Assembly: GCA_015231595.1 (NCBI GenBank)
Contig: JADGBH010000028.1
Coordinates: 1-52,903 of the forward strand
Reading direction: 5' to 3'
Source: Desulfobacterales bacterium
GTDB lineage: Bacteria; Desulfobacterota; Desulfobacteria; Desulfobacterales; JADGBH01
DNA: 52,903 bases
Shown: piece by piece, positions 1 to 6,873 of the stretch
Numbering within the stretch: the stretch's first letter is position 1
Layout: the number at the start of each line of letters is the position of its first letter
Notes under the pieces: model-generated
What the model saw: only the letters and a program-made list of their open reading frames with translations
Told to the model about the DNA's origin: nothing
The model's database searches: none
Made by a program: the position numbers and the translations under genes

Positions 1-58
1 ATTGCCTAAGCTGGAAAAACCAAGGGTGCTACCTGTAATTATTTGGCCTGTGGTCTAA
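1..58 (+). CDS. C-terminal end of an unidentified protein (cut by window edge)
   Basis: From base 2 the plus strand reads 18 sense codons and then TAA at 56-58. The translation ends LPKLEKPRVLPVIIWPVV, which looks like a genuine, hydrophobic, proline-rich C-terminus rather than random sequence. The start lies outside the window, so the family cannot be named. It would converge with the PIN remnant, and an AT-rich hairpin sits between them. The short length keeps confidence low. Confidence 0.35.
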   Translation, partial: LPKLEKPRVLPVIIWPVV

Positions 59-76
59 CCTCTATTTAAACATTTT

Positions 77-105
77 ATATATTAAAATTGAACATTTTAA
101 TATAT
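77..105. terminator. AT-rich hairpin between convergent gene ends
   Basis: A perfect 12-bp inverted repeat (ATATATTAAAAT at 77-88, ATTTTAATATAT at 94-105) closes a 5-base loop. It is followed by a short T tract on the plus strand. It lies between the end of the partial plus-strand frame (58) and the end of the minus-strand PIN remnant (112). It could therefore act as a bidirectional terminator, although it has no GC core. A weaker outer pair, GGTCTAA at 52-58 and TTAGACC at 119-125, brackets it. Confidence 0.4.
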
Positions 106-111
106 TTTGTA

Positions 112-303
112 TTAAAAATTAGACCTAGGAATGCGTTGTTTTTCATACAAATACCCTATTTCAAATAAAACAACCGACAGAATGACAATAATATTGTCTC
201 CTTCATCTGCTTTCCTAAAAATAGAATCAATGGTTTCATTTATTACTCGCTGTCCATTGAAAAATTTTACTAATGCCTGTGTATCAGTAACATACTTTTT
301 CAT
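112..303 (-). pseudogene. Truncated PIN-domain toxin (VapC-like) remnant
   Basis: The 63-residue product starts MKKYVTDTQALVKFF, the N-terminal strand of PIN ribonucleases with the first metal-binding Asp (D7). It continues through a second-acid region (LFEIGYLYEK, E48). Intact PIN toxins are about 120-140 aa and carry further acidic residues that are absent here. Translation stops soon after the RIP motif, and the downstream DNA is an AT-rich hairpin, not PIN coding sequence. The start codon overlaps the antitoxin stop in an ATGA arrangement, as in intact toxin-antitoxin pairs. It is most likely an inactive 3'-deleted toxin. Family assignment is good; inactivity is inferred from the missing acidic residues. 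Confidence 0.7.
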
Positions 304-539
304 ATATTTTTTTCAAATTTATCAAGAATATGCGCTGAGGAATTCCTTTTAAGTTCTTTCAAATCCTGTTCAAGTTTATCATAATCAACAGTAAAATCTT
401 TAAAAATACCTCCGAGTTTTGTGATTTTTTTCTTATTTTCTAAAAAAATGACCAATACTCCGACAGGTCTGTGGAATTCTGGATTTTCAATAAGTTCTAT
501 ATTTCCATTTTTATAAATTCCTTCTATGGCATAATTCAT
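300..539 (-). CDS. Antitoxin partner of the truncated PIN toxin
   Basis: The 79-aa product has an N-terminal strand pattern (MNYAIEGIYKNGNIELIE) typical of small antitoxins encoded before PIN toxins, and a charged, Lys/Asp-rich C-terminal half that could wrap the toxin. The frame is open further upstream to 590, but that would overlap hypB. The ATG at 539 starts exactly at the conserved N-terminus, with AGGG upstream, so it is preferred. It is 28 bp downstream of hypB and overlaps the PIN start by 4 bp. If the toxin is dead, this gene may be a relic or may guard against a related toxin elsewhere. Confidence 0.65.
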   Translation of the reverse strand: MNYAIEGIYKNGNIELIENPEFHRPVGVLVIFLENKKKITKLGGIFKDFTVDYDKLEQDLKELKRNSSAHILDKFEKNI

Positions 540-567
540 AATATGGATATCCCTGAGTTTAAAGGTT

Positions 568-1236
568 TCATCGTTGTGTTGTCTCACCAACCTTTTCTAT
601 AAGCCATTTTATCCAATCATCTAAGCCTTCTTCAGTTTTAGCCGAAACTTCAAAAAGTTTTATATTAGGATTAACCTGATAAATATTTTGAATAGCCTTA
701 TTTTTATCAAAATCAAGATAAGGAAGAAGATCAATTTTATTTAAAAGGGCAAAATCGCAAATTCTAAACATAAGAGGATATTTTAAAGGTTTATCTTCTC
801 CTTCTGTTGTGCTTAATACTACGCCTTTTATATTCTCTCCTATATCAAATTCAGCAGGACATACTAAATTTCCAACATTTTCAACTATGATTAAATCTAA
901 ATTATTAAGGTCAAACTCATCAAGCGCTTTTTCAATAACATGGGCGGCAAGATGGCAATCACCTCCAAATTCATCAGTATTTACCTGAACTACTGGCGCT
1001 TTTGCTTTTGCAAGTCTTTCAGCATCGTTTGTTGTGCATACATCTCCGACAATTACAGCGCATTTTATTTGAGAATTAATTTTAGCGATAGCTTTTTCTA
1101 ATACTGAAGTTTTTCCAGAGCCCGGTGAACTCATAATATTTACAACAAAAATGCCTTTTTCTTTAAAAAATTTTCGATTTTTTGCAGCTGCAGCATCGTT
1201 TGCGTCAAGAACTTTTTTTACAACTTTGATTTCCAT
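568..1236 (-). CDS. hypB: Hydrogenase nickel incorporation GTPase HypB
   Basis: SIMIBI-class GTPase that, with HypA, delivers Ni(II) to the large subunit of [NiFe]-hydrogenases in the cytoplasm. The 222-aa protein has a P-loop (SSPGSGKT, residues 36-43), the G-domain metal and dimer-interface residues C94-H95 and C126, and the guanine-specificity motif NKID (166-169). It lacks the N-terminal CxxCGC motif and the His-rich stretch of E. coli-type HypB, so high-affinity nickel storage is not expected. hypA lies 28 bp upstream on the same strand. No hydrogenase structural genes occur in the window. Confidence 0.95.
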   Translation of the reverse strand: MEIKVVKKVLDANDAAAAKNRKFFKEKGIFVVNIMSSPGSGKTSVLEKAIAKINSQIKCAVIVGDVCTTNDAERLAKAKAPVVQVNTDEFGGDCHLAAHVIEKALDEFDLNNLDLIIVENVGNLVCPAEFDIGENIKGVVLSTTEGEDKPLKYPLMFRICDFALLNKIDLLPYLDFDKNKAIQNIYQVNPNIKLFEVSAKTEEGLDDWIKWLIEKVGETTQR

Positions 1237-1264
1237 GTATTAATCCTTATTTAAAGCTATATAA

Positions 1265-1612
1265 TTAATCATCGAGCTCTATTGACACAATTTCAAGCTC
1301 TCTTCCTGATATTATTTCAACACTTCCAGATTTGCAGTGCGGACAATTAAAATTTGCAGTTTCAATTGTCCACTCTTTTTTACAGATATTACAGGAGGCT
1401 TTTACAGGAACTTCTTCTATGGTGATTTCAGCTTTTTTTAGTAAAGTATCTCCTTTAGCTATATCAAAACAAAAAGTTAAACTTTTCGGAACAATCGCGG
1501 ATAGCTTACCTATTTTAAGATTAATTTTTTTTACACTGTTGTTTTCAACGCCTTTTGGGATTGAATCTTTTATTATATCCAAAATTTCAAGAGCTATACC
1601 CATTTCATGCAT
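1265..1612 (-). CDS. hypA: Hydrogenase maturation nickel metallochaperone HypA
   Basis: Small nickel chaperone that works with HypB in [NiFe]-hydrogenase maturation. It begins MHEMGIA, with the invariant nickel-ligand His2. It carries the structural zinc site as two Cys pairs, C74/C77 and C90/C93 (motifs SCNIC and NCPHC). At 115 aa it has the normal family length. It starts 3 bp after the preceding unknown gene ends and 28 bp before hypB, so these genes are almost certainly co-transcribed. Confidence 0.96.
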   Translation of the reverse strand: MHEMGIALEILDIIKDSIPKGVENNSVKKINLKIGKLSAIVPKSLTFCFDIAKGDTLLKKAEITIEEVPVKASCNICKKEWTIETANFNCPHCKSGSVEIISGRELEIVSIELDD

Positions 1613-1615
1613 AAA

Positions 1616-2149
1616 TTAAACTCGTTTTTGAATTAGTTTTTCAAGTTTAGTAAAAAATTGATTTCTAACAGTCTCTAAATGCAGAGATTCGTTATAATCA
1701 ATAGAAATTATATCTTTTGTCATAAATTTTTTAGGTTCAACTTGTAATACATAAGAATTAACAATTTCATTCCAAAAAAAATCTGCACACCCAAACTGGA
1801 TATAATCGGGTTCAAATTCAGGAATTTTTTTTAGTTCATCGTATAATTCTCTACCTAAATAGTTGTTTTCTATACAAATAGCAATATAAGCTATTCTATA
1901 ATCAACATCAACTATTTTATTTGACATTGCTAAAGGCTCTGTGTCATTAGGATTACTTTGATATTTATGTAAAAAATGTCCATAACAGCTTTGTAATGTA
2001 AAACAATACGGCAGATTTGAAAAACCTTTAATTAAGTCAAGTATTGGTTTATCAATAGAATAAATATCAATCTCGTTTAAGTACTTACGTCTATTTTCGT
2101 CAAAACTGTTATCTTCAACAAAGTTTTTAACTTCTGTAAATGTTTCCAA
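1616..2149 (-). CDS. Unrecognised conserved-looking protein between sucD and hypA
   Basis: A 177-aa soluble protein with no signal peptide or membrane segment. It has a Cys pair in a motif LPYCFTLQSCYGHF (around residues 47-60) and a third Cys in QFGCADFFW near residue 120, followed by a basic C-terminus. Cys and His clustering might bind metal, which would suit a position 4 bp after sucD and 3 bp before hypA, but no family was recognised. The very tight spacing says it is co-translated with both neighbours. The SC-x-GH pattern faintly recalls TYW3-type proteins; this is not strong enough to name it. Confidence 0.7.
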   Translation of the reverse strand: METFTEVKNFVEDNSFDENRRKYLNEIDIYSIDKPILDLIKGFSNLPYCFTLQSCYGHFLHKYQSNPNDTEPLAMSNKIVDVDYRIAYIAICIENNYLGRELYDELKKIPEFEPDYIQFGCADFFWNEIVNSYVLQVEPKKFMTKDIISIDYNESLHLETVRNQFFTKLEKLIQKRV

Positions 2150-2153
2150 GATA

Positions 2154-3035
2154 TTATCCTTTAGATAAAAATATATTTGAGCATATTTTGCCTATTTCGC
2201 CGAGGTTTTCGCATACATGAATACCGCATTCCCTCATTTTTTCAATCTTTGATGAAGCTGTCCCGCTACTTCCACTAATGATAGCCCCAGCATGCCCCAT
2301 TCTTCTTCCAGGCGGAGCTGTTAGACCAGCAATAAATCCAATAACTGGCTTAGAAACATTATTTTTTATAAAATCAGCTGCTTTTTCTTCTTCATTCCCA
2401 CCTATTTCTCCAACCATTACTATTCCTTTTGTATCTGGATCTTTTTCAAAGGCATCAAGACAATCAATAAAATTTGTTCCTACTATTGGGTCCCCTCCAA
2501 TGCCTATGCAAGTAGTTTGGCCAATTCCTTCTTTTGTAAGCTGATGAACAACTTCATAAGTTAAAGTCCCAGAACGGGAAACAACACCTATAGGACCGCC
2601 TTGCTTATGAATATGACCCGGCATAATACCGACTTTACACTCACCAGGAGTAATTATTCCTGGGCAGTTAGGGCCAATTAGCCTTGTTTTAGATATAGAG
2701 AGATAATTTTTAATTTTCATCATATCAAGAACAGGGATTCCTTCTGTAATAGCAACAACCAATTTTATTCCAGCATCAGAAGCTTCGATTATGGCATCAG
2801 CAGCAAATGGTGGAGGAACAACTATCATACTGCAATCAGCTGATGTTGCTACAACAGCTTCTTTTACAGTATTAAAAACTGGAATATCATCCATTTTTTG
2901 CCCACCTTTGCCTGGAGTAACGCCTCCGACGATTTTTGTTCCATATAAAGCGCATTGTTTTGTATGAAACTGTCCTTCTTTACCTGTTATTCCTTGAACT
3001 ATAACTTTTGTGTTTTTATTAACGAAAATACTCAA
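2154..3035 (-). CDS. sucD: Succinyl-CoA ligase (ADP/GDP-forming), alpha subunit
   Basis: Alpha subunit of succinyl-CoA synthetase, which interconverts succinate plus CoA with succinyl-CoA while making ATP or GTP by substrate-level phosphorylation. The 293-aa protein has the N-terminal CoA-binding Rossmann region ([14 protein letters not shown]), the SRSGTLTYE loop, and the phosphohistidine H248 in [13 protein letters not shown]. Length is typical. The beta subunit gene sucC, usually directly upstream, is not present here: the upstream neighbour is a small poly-Gly membrane protein. sucC must therefore be encoded elsewhere, or the subunit pairs differently. Confidence 0.95.
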   Translation of the reverse strand: MSIFVNKNTKVIVQGITGKEGQFHTKQCALYGTKIVGGVTPGKGGQKMDDIPVFNTVKEAVVATSADCSMIVVPPPFAADAIIEASDAGIKLVVAITEGIPVLDMMKIKNYLSISKTRLIGPNCPGIITPGECKVGIMPGHIHKQGGPIGVVSRSGTLTYEVVHQLTKEGIGQTTCIGIGGDPIVGTNFIDCLDAFEKDPDTKGIVMVGEIGGNEEEKAADFIKNNVSKPVIGFIAGLTAPPGRRMGHAGAIISGSSGTASSKIEKMRECGIHVCENLGEIGKICSNIFLSKG

Positions 3036-3064
3036 GTCTACACCTCATTTTTTTAATTTTATAA

Positions 3065-3406
3065 TTACCATGCTATTTCTACATTATTTTGTGGATAATC
3101 GGGCTCAGAGCTACCTCCTCCTCCGCCACCACCGCCACCTAACGCTAATGCTGCGCCGCCTACTATCAAAACGCCTATTGCTCCAAACAAAATATATCTT
3201 CGTTTTTTTGAAGGTTTTGCTACTTCAATGTTTTTTGCCTCGTAAATTCGGTATGTAGGCTCATATTCTGTAATATTATTTTCAGTATTATTGCCAGCAT
3301 AAAAAAATTCATCATTACTATCTTCCGCTAATAATTCTTTAGAGTAGTAAATATATATAACTTGAAAAATAAGTAAAAAGATAAAAATTTTTTTTATCAA
3401 CCACAT
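3065..3406 (-). CDS. Small membrane protein with poly-glycine tail
   Basis: A 113-aa protein of unknown function. It has an N-terminal hydrophobic signal or anchor (residues 4-22), a short acidic and polar section, a second hydrophobic segment (about 71-90, LFGAIGVLIVGGAALALGGG) running into nine consecutive glycines, and a short polar C-terminus. The gene begins 14 bp after the caspase-fold lipoprotein gene ends, so the two are probably one transcriptional unit. The second membrane segment followed by a glycine run suggests a flexible extracytoplasmic or cytoplasmic tail. No enzymatic motif is visible. Confidence 0.7.
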   Translation of the reverse strand: MWLIKKIFIFLLIFQVIYIYYSKELLAEDSNDEFFYAGNNTENNITEYEPTYRIYEAKNIEVAKPSKKRRYILFGAIGVLIVGGAALALGGGGGGGGGSSEPDYPQNNVEIAW

Positions 3407-3420
3407 TTTTTATTCTCCTT

Positions 3421-5583
3421 TTAATAAAGCTTTACAAACACTTTATCTTTATCTGTTCCGATTATTACTGGAGTTTGAACTCGCCCTCCGTGAAGCCTTT
3501 TTGCCCAATAAGGAACTCCTTCTGCTTTATCGGCTAAGTATTCATAAATTTCTTTAAATGTTATTGCTTTGTCCTTATTGATATCAGAACTTCCGTTTAA
3601 AGCTTTTAGAAAAAAATAAGTAAAAAGGCTATGCTGTTTTTCATCATACCAACTGCTGATTTCATCACCTTTTGAACTTGCGAGTACCATTATATTTTTA
3701 TCAGCAGGCCTGTCTTCAACTGCTATCAAAACTGGGCTTGCGCTTTGTATAATAAATTTCCCAGGGTCAGTTCCTCCTGAAAAACAAGCATCAATTAATA
3801 CAGTAATTGATTTTGCTTCTATTTTAGAAAGATTTTGATAAAGCAACTCTAATGGATAGCCATTTAAAGCTATTTTTGAAGGATCACAATTTACTGGAAG
3901 AAAATATCCTTTTTTACTGTTAGGGTCAGGCGCTCCATGTCCACTATAGTAAATAAGCACGTCGGATTTATTTGGCTTAACATAGTCATGGAGAATGCCT
4001 TTATAATTTCCTTCAATTCCGAATAAGGCTTCAAACTCAGCTTTTGTAACATCTGTTTTGTATATAATGTTTCCTTCTCTATACCCTAATGTTTCAATTA
4101 AATATTTTTTTATTGTTTCAGCGTCTTTATGGGCATATTTAACGGAAGGAACGTCTTTATGCTGATAATTTCTATTGCCTATTACTATGGCTATTCCATC
4201 AAGATTTTTCATTGAAGTTTTAGGGATATTGATATCAACGTCAACTTGAAATTCAGGAATATCTTCTACTAAAAGATTTCCTCGCGGTATATCCTCATTG
4301 ATTTGTATCGTTCGTATATTGCCTTCAGGCTTAAGTTCTGTATTGATTGCAACTAATTTTGTATCAGACAAGATATATTTACCTGTTTTATCTTTTGCTT
4401 TTATTATAAATTTTAATTCTTTCTCAACAAATTCACTGTTTACAAAATATCTATAATTTACTACTTCATATTTGCCTGGTTCTATTTTATTGAAATATGG
4501 ATTTTTTCTTAATATTCTTTCACCTTCACCAACACCCAAAAACATTACTCCTTGTTGTTCGTTTATTATTTCTATTGATAATCCTTCCGATAGACCGTCT
4601 CCAATATTCTGAAAAGCTAATTTTAAATCTAACGATTCATTTATATCAATCTGATTATTTTTGGCAGAGGATTCACTTTCAATAGCTGCAAATTTTGCAA
4701 GAATAACTTCAGGAGCTCGTGTTTTTCTTGTATAAAAATGAAGCCTTTTTCCTTGTATTTTAACCTTAAAATTAGGCTCAATAACTTTAATATCAAGGAA
4801 TGCCGGGCCATGAATAATATTTTTTGAAGCTTTTACAGAAGTTGAAATAGTTAATAGACCTCCTTTTTTAGGCACAAGGTCTATAAATTTTTTTTCTTCA
4901 AATAGCAGTCCTTTCACAGTCGTTGAAAGTTCAATAAAAACACCTTTTGCATCCCCATATCCGTCATTTTTAATTGTTACAGATAACTCTCCTGCTTTAC
5001 CGCCTTCAAGAACGCTGTCAGAAAATGTTATCTCTTTTATTGAAAGTATAGGTGGCAATGAGACTTCCGATGATACGCTTGATTTTTCAATTTTTTTTGA
5101 TGCCTTTATTTCAAATAATTTTGAACTAATACGCATGTCATCCATATATATATCAACTTTCCATTGTCCATAATTATTTTCCGTAATTTCTCCTTTTACT
5201 CCAATTTTGTGCCATGCAGCTCCTGATTTAATGTATTTTTGTTTATCAGTTTGAATTTCAAAATTTTTTGTCGAATAATAAATATTTCCATCAGGGCTGT
5301 ACCATTTCCATTGAAAAAAATGTTTTCCGTATAGGTTTTCAAATTTTAATGAAGATATTACTTCTTTGTCTTCATTTGAAAAAACACTTGTAGGCGCTAT
5401 AGTGGAAAAGTCCTTTAAGTTTTCTTCTATACTTTTTGAAAGTTCACTTTGAATGACCTTGAATTCGTCTTTTTTTAATAGAGTTTTTTTTGACGAACAG
5501 GACAATGTCAAGCAAAACAAAGAAAACAATAAAACTAAAACTAAAAATATAAATTTATAATATATAATTCTTTTAGATTTCAT
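3421..5583 (-). CDS. Caspase-fold (peptidase C14) lipoprotein
   Basis: A 720-aa predicted lipoprotein. It has an N-terminal hydrophobic segment with lipobox LTLSC (C29), then roughly 400 residues of beta-rich, CARDB/Ig-like sequence (for example SVTIKNDGYGDAKGV near 201 and LAFQNIGDGLSEG near 322). A caspase p20-like domain starts near 460. The catalytic dyad is visible as H549 in YYSGHGAP and C600 in IDACFSGG. The C-terminal part (about 640-720) has a Ser/Thr-Tyr-rich helix and an EF-hand-like loop (DINKDKAITFKE). The layout suggests a periplasmic or surface peptidase tethered to a membrane, not a cytosolic metacaspase. Its substrate is unknown. It lies 33 bp after a PilZ gene and directly before the poly-Gly membrane protein. 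Confidence 0.88.
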   Translation of the reverse strand: MKSKRIIYYKFIFLVLVLLFSLFCLTLSCSSKKTLLKKDEFKVIQSELSKSIEENLKDFSTIAPTSVFSNEDKEVISSLKFENLYGKHFFQWKWYSPDGNIYYSTKNFEIQTDKQKYIKSGAAWHKIGVKGEITENNYGQWKVDIYMDDMRISSKLFEIKASKKIEKSSVSSEVSLPPILSIKEITFSDSVLEGGKAGELSVTIKNDGYGDAKGVFIELSTTVKGLLFEEKKFIDLVPKKGGLLTISTSVKASKNIIHGPAFLDIKVIEPNFKVKIQGKRLHFYTRKTRAPEVILAKFAAIESESSAKNNQIDINESLDLKLAFQNIGDGLSEGLSIEIINEQQGVMFLGVGEGERILRKNPYFNKIEPGKYEVVNYRYFVNSEFVEKELKFIIKAKDKTGKYILSDTKLVAINTELKPEGNIRTIQINEDIPRGNLLVEDIPEFQVDVDINIPKTSMKNLDGIAIVIGNRNYQHKDVPSVKYAHKDAETIKKYLIETLGYREGNIIYKTDVTKAEFEALFGIEGNYKGILHDYVKPNKSDVLIYYSGHGAPDPNSKKGYFLPVNCDPSKIALNGYPLELLYQNLSKIEAKSITVLIDACFSGGTDPGKFIIQSASPVLIAVEDRPADKNIMVLASSKGDEISSWYDEKQHSLFTYFFLKALNGSSDINKDKAITFKEIYEYLADKAEGVPYWAKRLHGGRVQTPVIIGTDKDKVFVKLY

Positions 5584-5616
5584 TATTCTTTGCCTCCTTA
5601 ATCAAGGATATTTTGA

Positions 5617-6045
5617 TTATTGATTTTTCATTATATCCGTAATAGTTTTATCATCAATTTCCTGTGTAAATTTTACGCCTATTCCTTCTTGATCCATTCT
5701 TACGACAACTCCATCAATATTTATTTTTTTCCGATCTGGAAAGGAAAAAGTTATTTTTATTGATTGAGCAATTGATAAATGCCGTAATGTTTCAATGTAA
5801 GCACCAGCTTTACTTATATTTGTTATAGAATCCCATGGAGCAAGTCCTTCTGTAAAGCAATCGACTGAAACTTTACTCATAACTCTTTTATGCTTTCGCC
5901 TTATTTTTAGCTGGCTTTTTTCAAGGAGTTTAAGCAAGGATAACTGGTGATATTCTGACATTTTGTCAATCAAAGCTATTAATCGATCTTTGACAGTTCC
6001 TTTTTTGGAATTACTGGAATTATCTGACACATCTGAAGAAGCCAT
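5617..6045 (-). CDS. PilZ-domain protein (c-di-GMP binding)
   Basis: A 142-aa cytoplasmic protein with a charged helical N-terminus and a PilZ beta-barrel from about residue 48. The c-di-GMP motifs are intact: the RxxxR pair within RRKHKR (R50/R54) and N76-x-S78-x-x-G81 (NISKAG). It should therefore bind the second messenger. It is first in the run leading into the caspase lipoprotein, 33 bp upstream of it, which hints that c-di-GMP signalling and the peptidase are linked. That link is inference from spacing only. Confidence 0.88.
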   Translation of the reverse strand: MASSDVSDNSSNSKKGTVKDRLIALIDKMSEYHQLSLLKLLEKSQLKIRRKHKRVMSKVSVDCFTEGLAPWDSITNISKAGAYIETLRHLSIAQSIKITFSFPDRKKINIDGVVVRMDQEGIGVKFTQEIDDKTITDIMKNQ

Positions 6046-6161
6046 AAAAATTTATTTCACCATAAAAAATGTTTGTTGTTTGGCCGGTCTTAAATTGAGC
6101 ATTAGCGACTTAATATTATAAAGAAAATCCACAAAATAGCGCCTAAGAATTAAGAATAATG

Positions 6162-6611
6162 TTATATTTTTTCAACAATTACTTTAAGCATTTCTTCCAT
6201 ATAGGGCGTTAGCTTTTTAAAACTAACGCCTACCCCTTTTTTACTTGCACGCGTAACTTCACCATTAAGCTTAATAGGTCTTGGATGGTTTGGCAATGTT
6301 AATATTAAAGTAACTTCTTGGCCGACCACAAATGTTTCTTTTGTTTCAATGAATAAGCCGTTTGCACATATACTTTTTACCATATCACTATAAACACGCT
6401 TACCATCACCATAATTCAAGGGTATGCTACATTCTTTTCTTGGGAATTTCCTTTTTGGAGAGACTTTTCTTTTTTCAAGCTCTTCAAGGAGGATATCCTG
6501 CTCTTTTGGAGGCATATCTGAAATTAGTTTAAATAATCGAGCTGTTTTTATAGCTCTCATTAATTTTTCATCTGAAATTGATTTTTTTAGTTCTGTTTTT
6601 GGCTCAAACAT
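6162..6611 (-). CDS. PilZ-domain protein with degenerate second motif
   Basis: A 149-aa PilZ protein: a helical N-terminus rich in Lys/Glu, then a barrel with the RxxxR motif R54-R58 (KRKFPRKE) followed by strands such as VTLILTLPNHPRP and GVGVSFKKL. The second motif, normally D/N-x-S-x-x-G, reads S80-I-C-A-N-G85, so two conserved positions are changed. Weaker or absent c-di-GMP binding is possible. It is 116 bp upstream of the other PilZ gene and has the same orientation. The two share domain layout but are not near-identical copies. Confidence 0.82.
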   Translation of the reverse strand: MFEPKTELKKSISDEKLMRAIKTARLFKLISDMPPKEQDILLEELEKRKVSPKRKFPRKECSIPLNYGDGKRVYSDMVKSICANGLFIETKETFVVGQEVTLILTLPNHPRPIKLNGEVTRASKKGVGVSFKKLTPYMEEMLKVIVEKI

Positions 6612-6873
6612 AATATTTTAATCCTATTAAATAAATTCATAATTTAAGTATTATTAACGTAAAATTTTTAAAAGTAAATAATAAAACCATTAATACTTTG
6701 ATTTGCTTATAATAAACATTCTTGCGTGTCAACTTAATATAGCTTTATTTAATTACGCATCTAAATTACATAGATTAAAGATTAAATGACACACAATTCA
6801 GCTTATTAAGGCTAAATTTAAAGATTAATACAACTTTTATCATCTAAAAATAATAATCATATGTCATTTAAAC

